64,000 nucleotides of DNA from positions 1 through 64,000 of the forward strand of contig NZ_VIGH01000005.1 of NCBI RefSeq assembly GCF_006704125.1, written 5' to 3'. The position numbers and the translations under genes were made by a program. Source of the stretch: Rhodococcus spelaei. Its GTDB lineage: Bacteria > Actinomycetota > Actinomycetes > Mycobacteriales > Mycobacteriaceae. Position 1 is the first letter of the stretch, and each line of letters starts with the position of its first letter. Below the pieces are notes generated by a model, which was not told the DNA's origin, did not search any database, and saw only the letters and a program-made list of their open reading frames with translations. Of this stretch, positions 63,403 to 64,000 are shown piece after piece.

Positions 63403-63871
63403 GCCCGTCTTCGAGGAGTTCGGGGCGCGCTGGCGGGTGGTGGCGATCGGACCGGTGCTGTGCCTGGTGGTGCTGGTCGCCGACCTGTTCATCGGTGCGG
63501 GGGTGCATCTGCTCGGACTGGCCCTGTTCGCGGTGTTGCTGGCCGGTCTGGTGGCACTGCAGGTGGTGGCGGCACGCCGGCATGCGAGCGTCGAGGTCAC
63601 CGACGCCGCGCTGCGCTGCGGCACCGAGACCGTGGCGCTGGCGGACATCGCCGAGGTGCTGCCCGAGGCGGACCCGTTCGCGGAGGACCTGCGGCCCTGG
63701 GAGTCGGCGCGCGCGCTCGGCGACCTGTCGGGAGTGCCGCGCCGCCGCACCTCGATCGGCCTGCGCTTGCGCGGCGGCGAACTGGTCCGGGCGTGGGCGC
63801 GCGACGGTGACGGGCTGCGTGCGATCCTCGAGGATACGGTCGAGGGCGATGGCGAGGGGAGCGGTCGGTGA
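63395..63871 (+). CDS. Membrane protein with PH-like C-terminal region
   Basis: A 158-residue protein: two membrane segments at about 13-55 and a soluble C-terminus with a beta-rich pattern (VEVTDAALRCGTETVALADIAEV), suggesting a PH-like domain. GTG 63395 overlaps the previous gene by 8 nt. Function unknown. Confidence 0.65.
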   Translation: MAEPVFEEFGARWRVVAIGPVLCLVVLVADLFIGAGVHLLGLALFAVLLAGLVALQVVAARRHASVEVTDAALRCGTETVALADIAEVLPEADPFAEDLRPWESARALGDLSGVPRRRTSIGLRLRGGELVRAWARDGDGLRAILEDTVEGDGEGSGR

Positions 63872-64000
63872 ACACTCGGGTGCTGCGCGTCGCGGAGGCG
63901 TGTCTTGCGGTGGCTGCGGTGGTGCTGGCGGCATGGTGCTGGCACCAGGGCGTGCAGACCTCGGATTTCGCCCCTCTCGCGGAGGGTGCGCCGGCGTTCT
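63868..64000 (+). CDS. Membrane protein, N-terminal part, cut by window edge
   Basis: GTG 63868 overlaps the preceding stop (GTGA). The visible 44 residues (VNTRVLRVAEACLAVAAVVL, then AAWCWHQGVQTSDF) contain one membrane segment. The remainder lies outside the window. Confidence 0.55.
   Translation, partial: MNTRVLRVAEACLAVAAVVLAAWCWHQGVQTSDFAPLAEGAPAF

Overview
The window is high-GC actinobacterial chromosome, most likely Rhodococcus or a close mycolic-acid relative. The evidence is mycothiol synthesis (mshA), SenX3-RegX3, the 33-residue ribosomal protein bS22, a short-type oleate hydratase, an LmeA-like DUF2993 protein, and a backbone whose gene order follows Mycobacterium tuberculosis Rv0481c-Rv0514: DUF2505, murB, Ldt, SDR, ROK regulator, mshA, YbjN-like, gpm1, senX3-regX3, Rv0495c-like, ppx1, Rv0497-like, Rv0498-like, Rv0499-like, proC, BldC-like, bS22, galE2-like, plsC-like, serB1-like, glutaredoxin and hemACDB. 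Synteny was judged from memory, with no alignment run.

Layout. 1-1.2 kb: a DUF222/13E12 HNH gene, frameshifted by a 32-bp palindromic insertion and cut by the left edge, but with an intact double DNA-damage promoter. 1.6-5.6 kb: OsmC, an IS5-type transposase scrap, an LmeA-like protein, an orphan AbiEi-type regulator and an acyl-CoA dehydrogenase. 5.6-11.4 kb: cell-wall block (methyltransferase, three tandem DUF2505 genes, divergent murB, lipoprotein L,D-transpeptidase, SDR). 11.4-29.3 kb: first accessory block. Its core (12.7-22.8 kb) is a sulfate-ester scavenging island: sulfatase and AtsK-type dioxygenase on one strand; on the other a leaderless 37-codon polycysteine leader ORF, a ROK regulator and a complete Dpp/Opp-type ABC importer. 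After it come a tocopherol-cyclase-like protein, small enzymes, a LysR/isochorismatase pair, a hydrolase and an ECF41 sigma factor with its oxidoreductase partner. 29.5-31.3 kb: mshA and ybjN-like. 31.3-41.3 kb: second accessory block (AraC, hydrolase, fatty-acyl-CoA ligase, TetR, 3-hydroxyacyl-CoA dehydrogenase, oleate hydratase, DNA polymerase IV, Tat-exported flavoprotein). 41.5-64 kb: conserved central-metabolism and regulatory backbone ending in the rex-hemACDB operon and three membrane-protein genes, the last cut by the right edge.

The genes form tight same-strand operons with ATGA or GTGA stop-start overlaps. Many first genes show a TAnnnT -10 box 6-7 nt before ATG or GTG with no Shine-Dalgarno, so they look leaderless; this decided several start codons. 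Palindromic operators, a Rex box, a LexA box, a candidate Pho box, an ECF41 promoter and several hairpin terminators can be read directly. I found no tRNA, rRNA, CRISPR array, prophage or intact insertion sequence.
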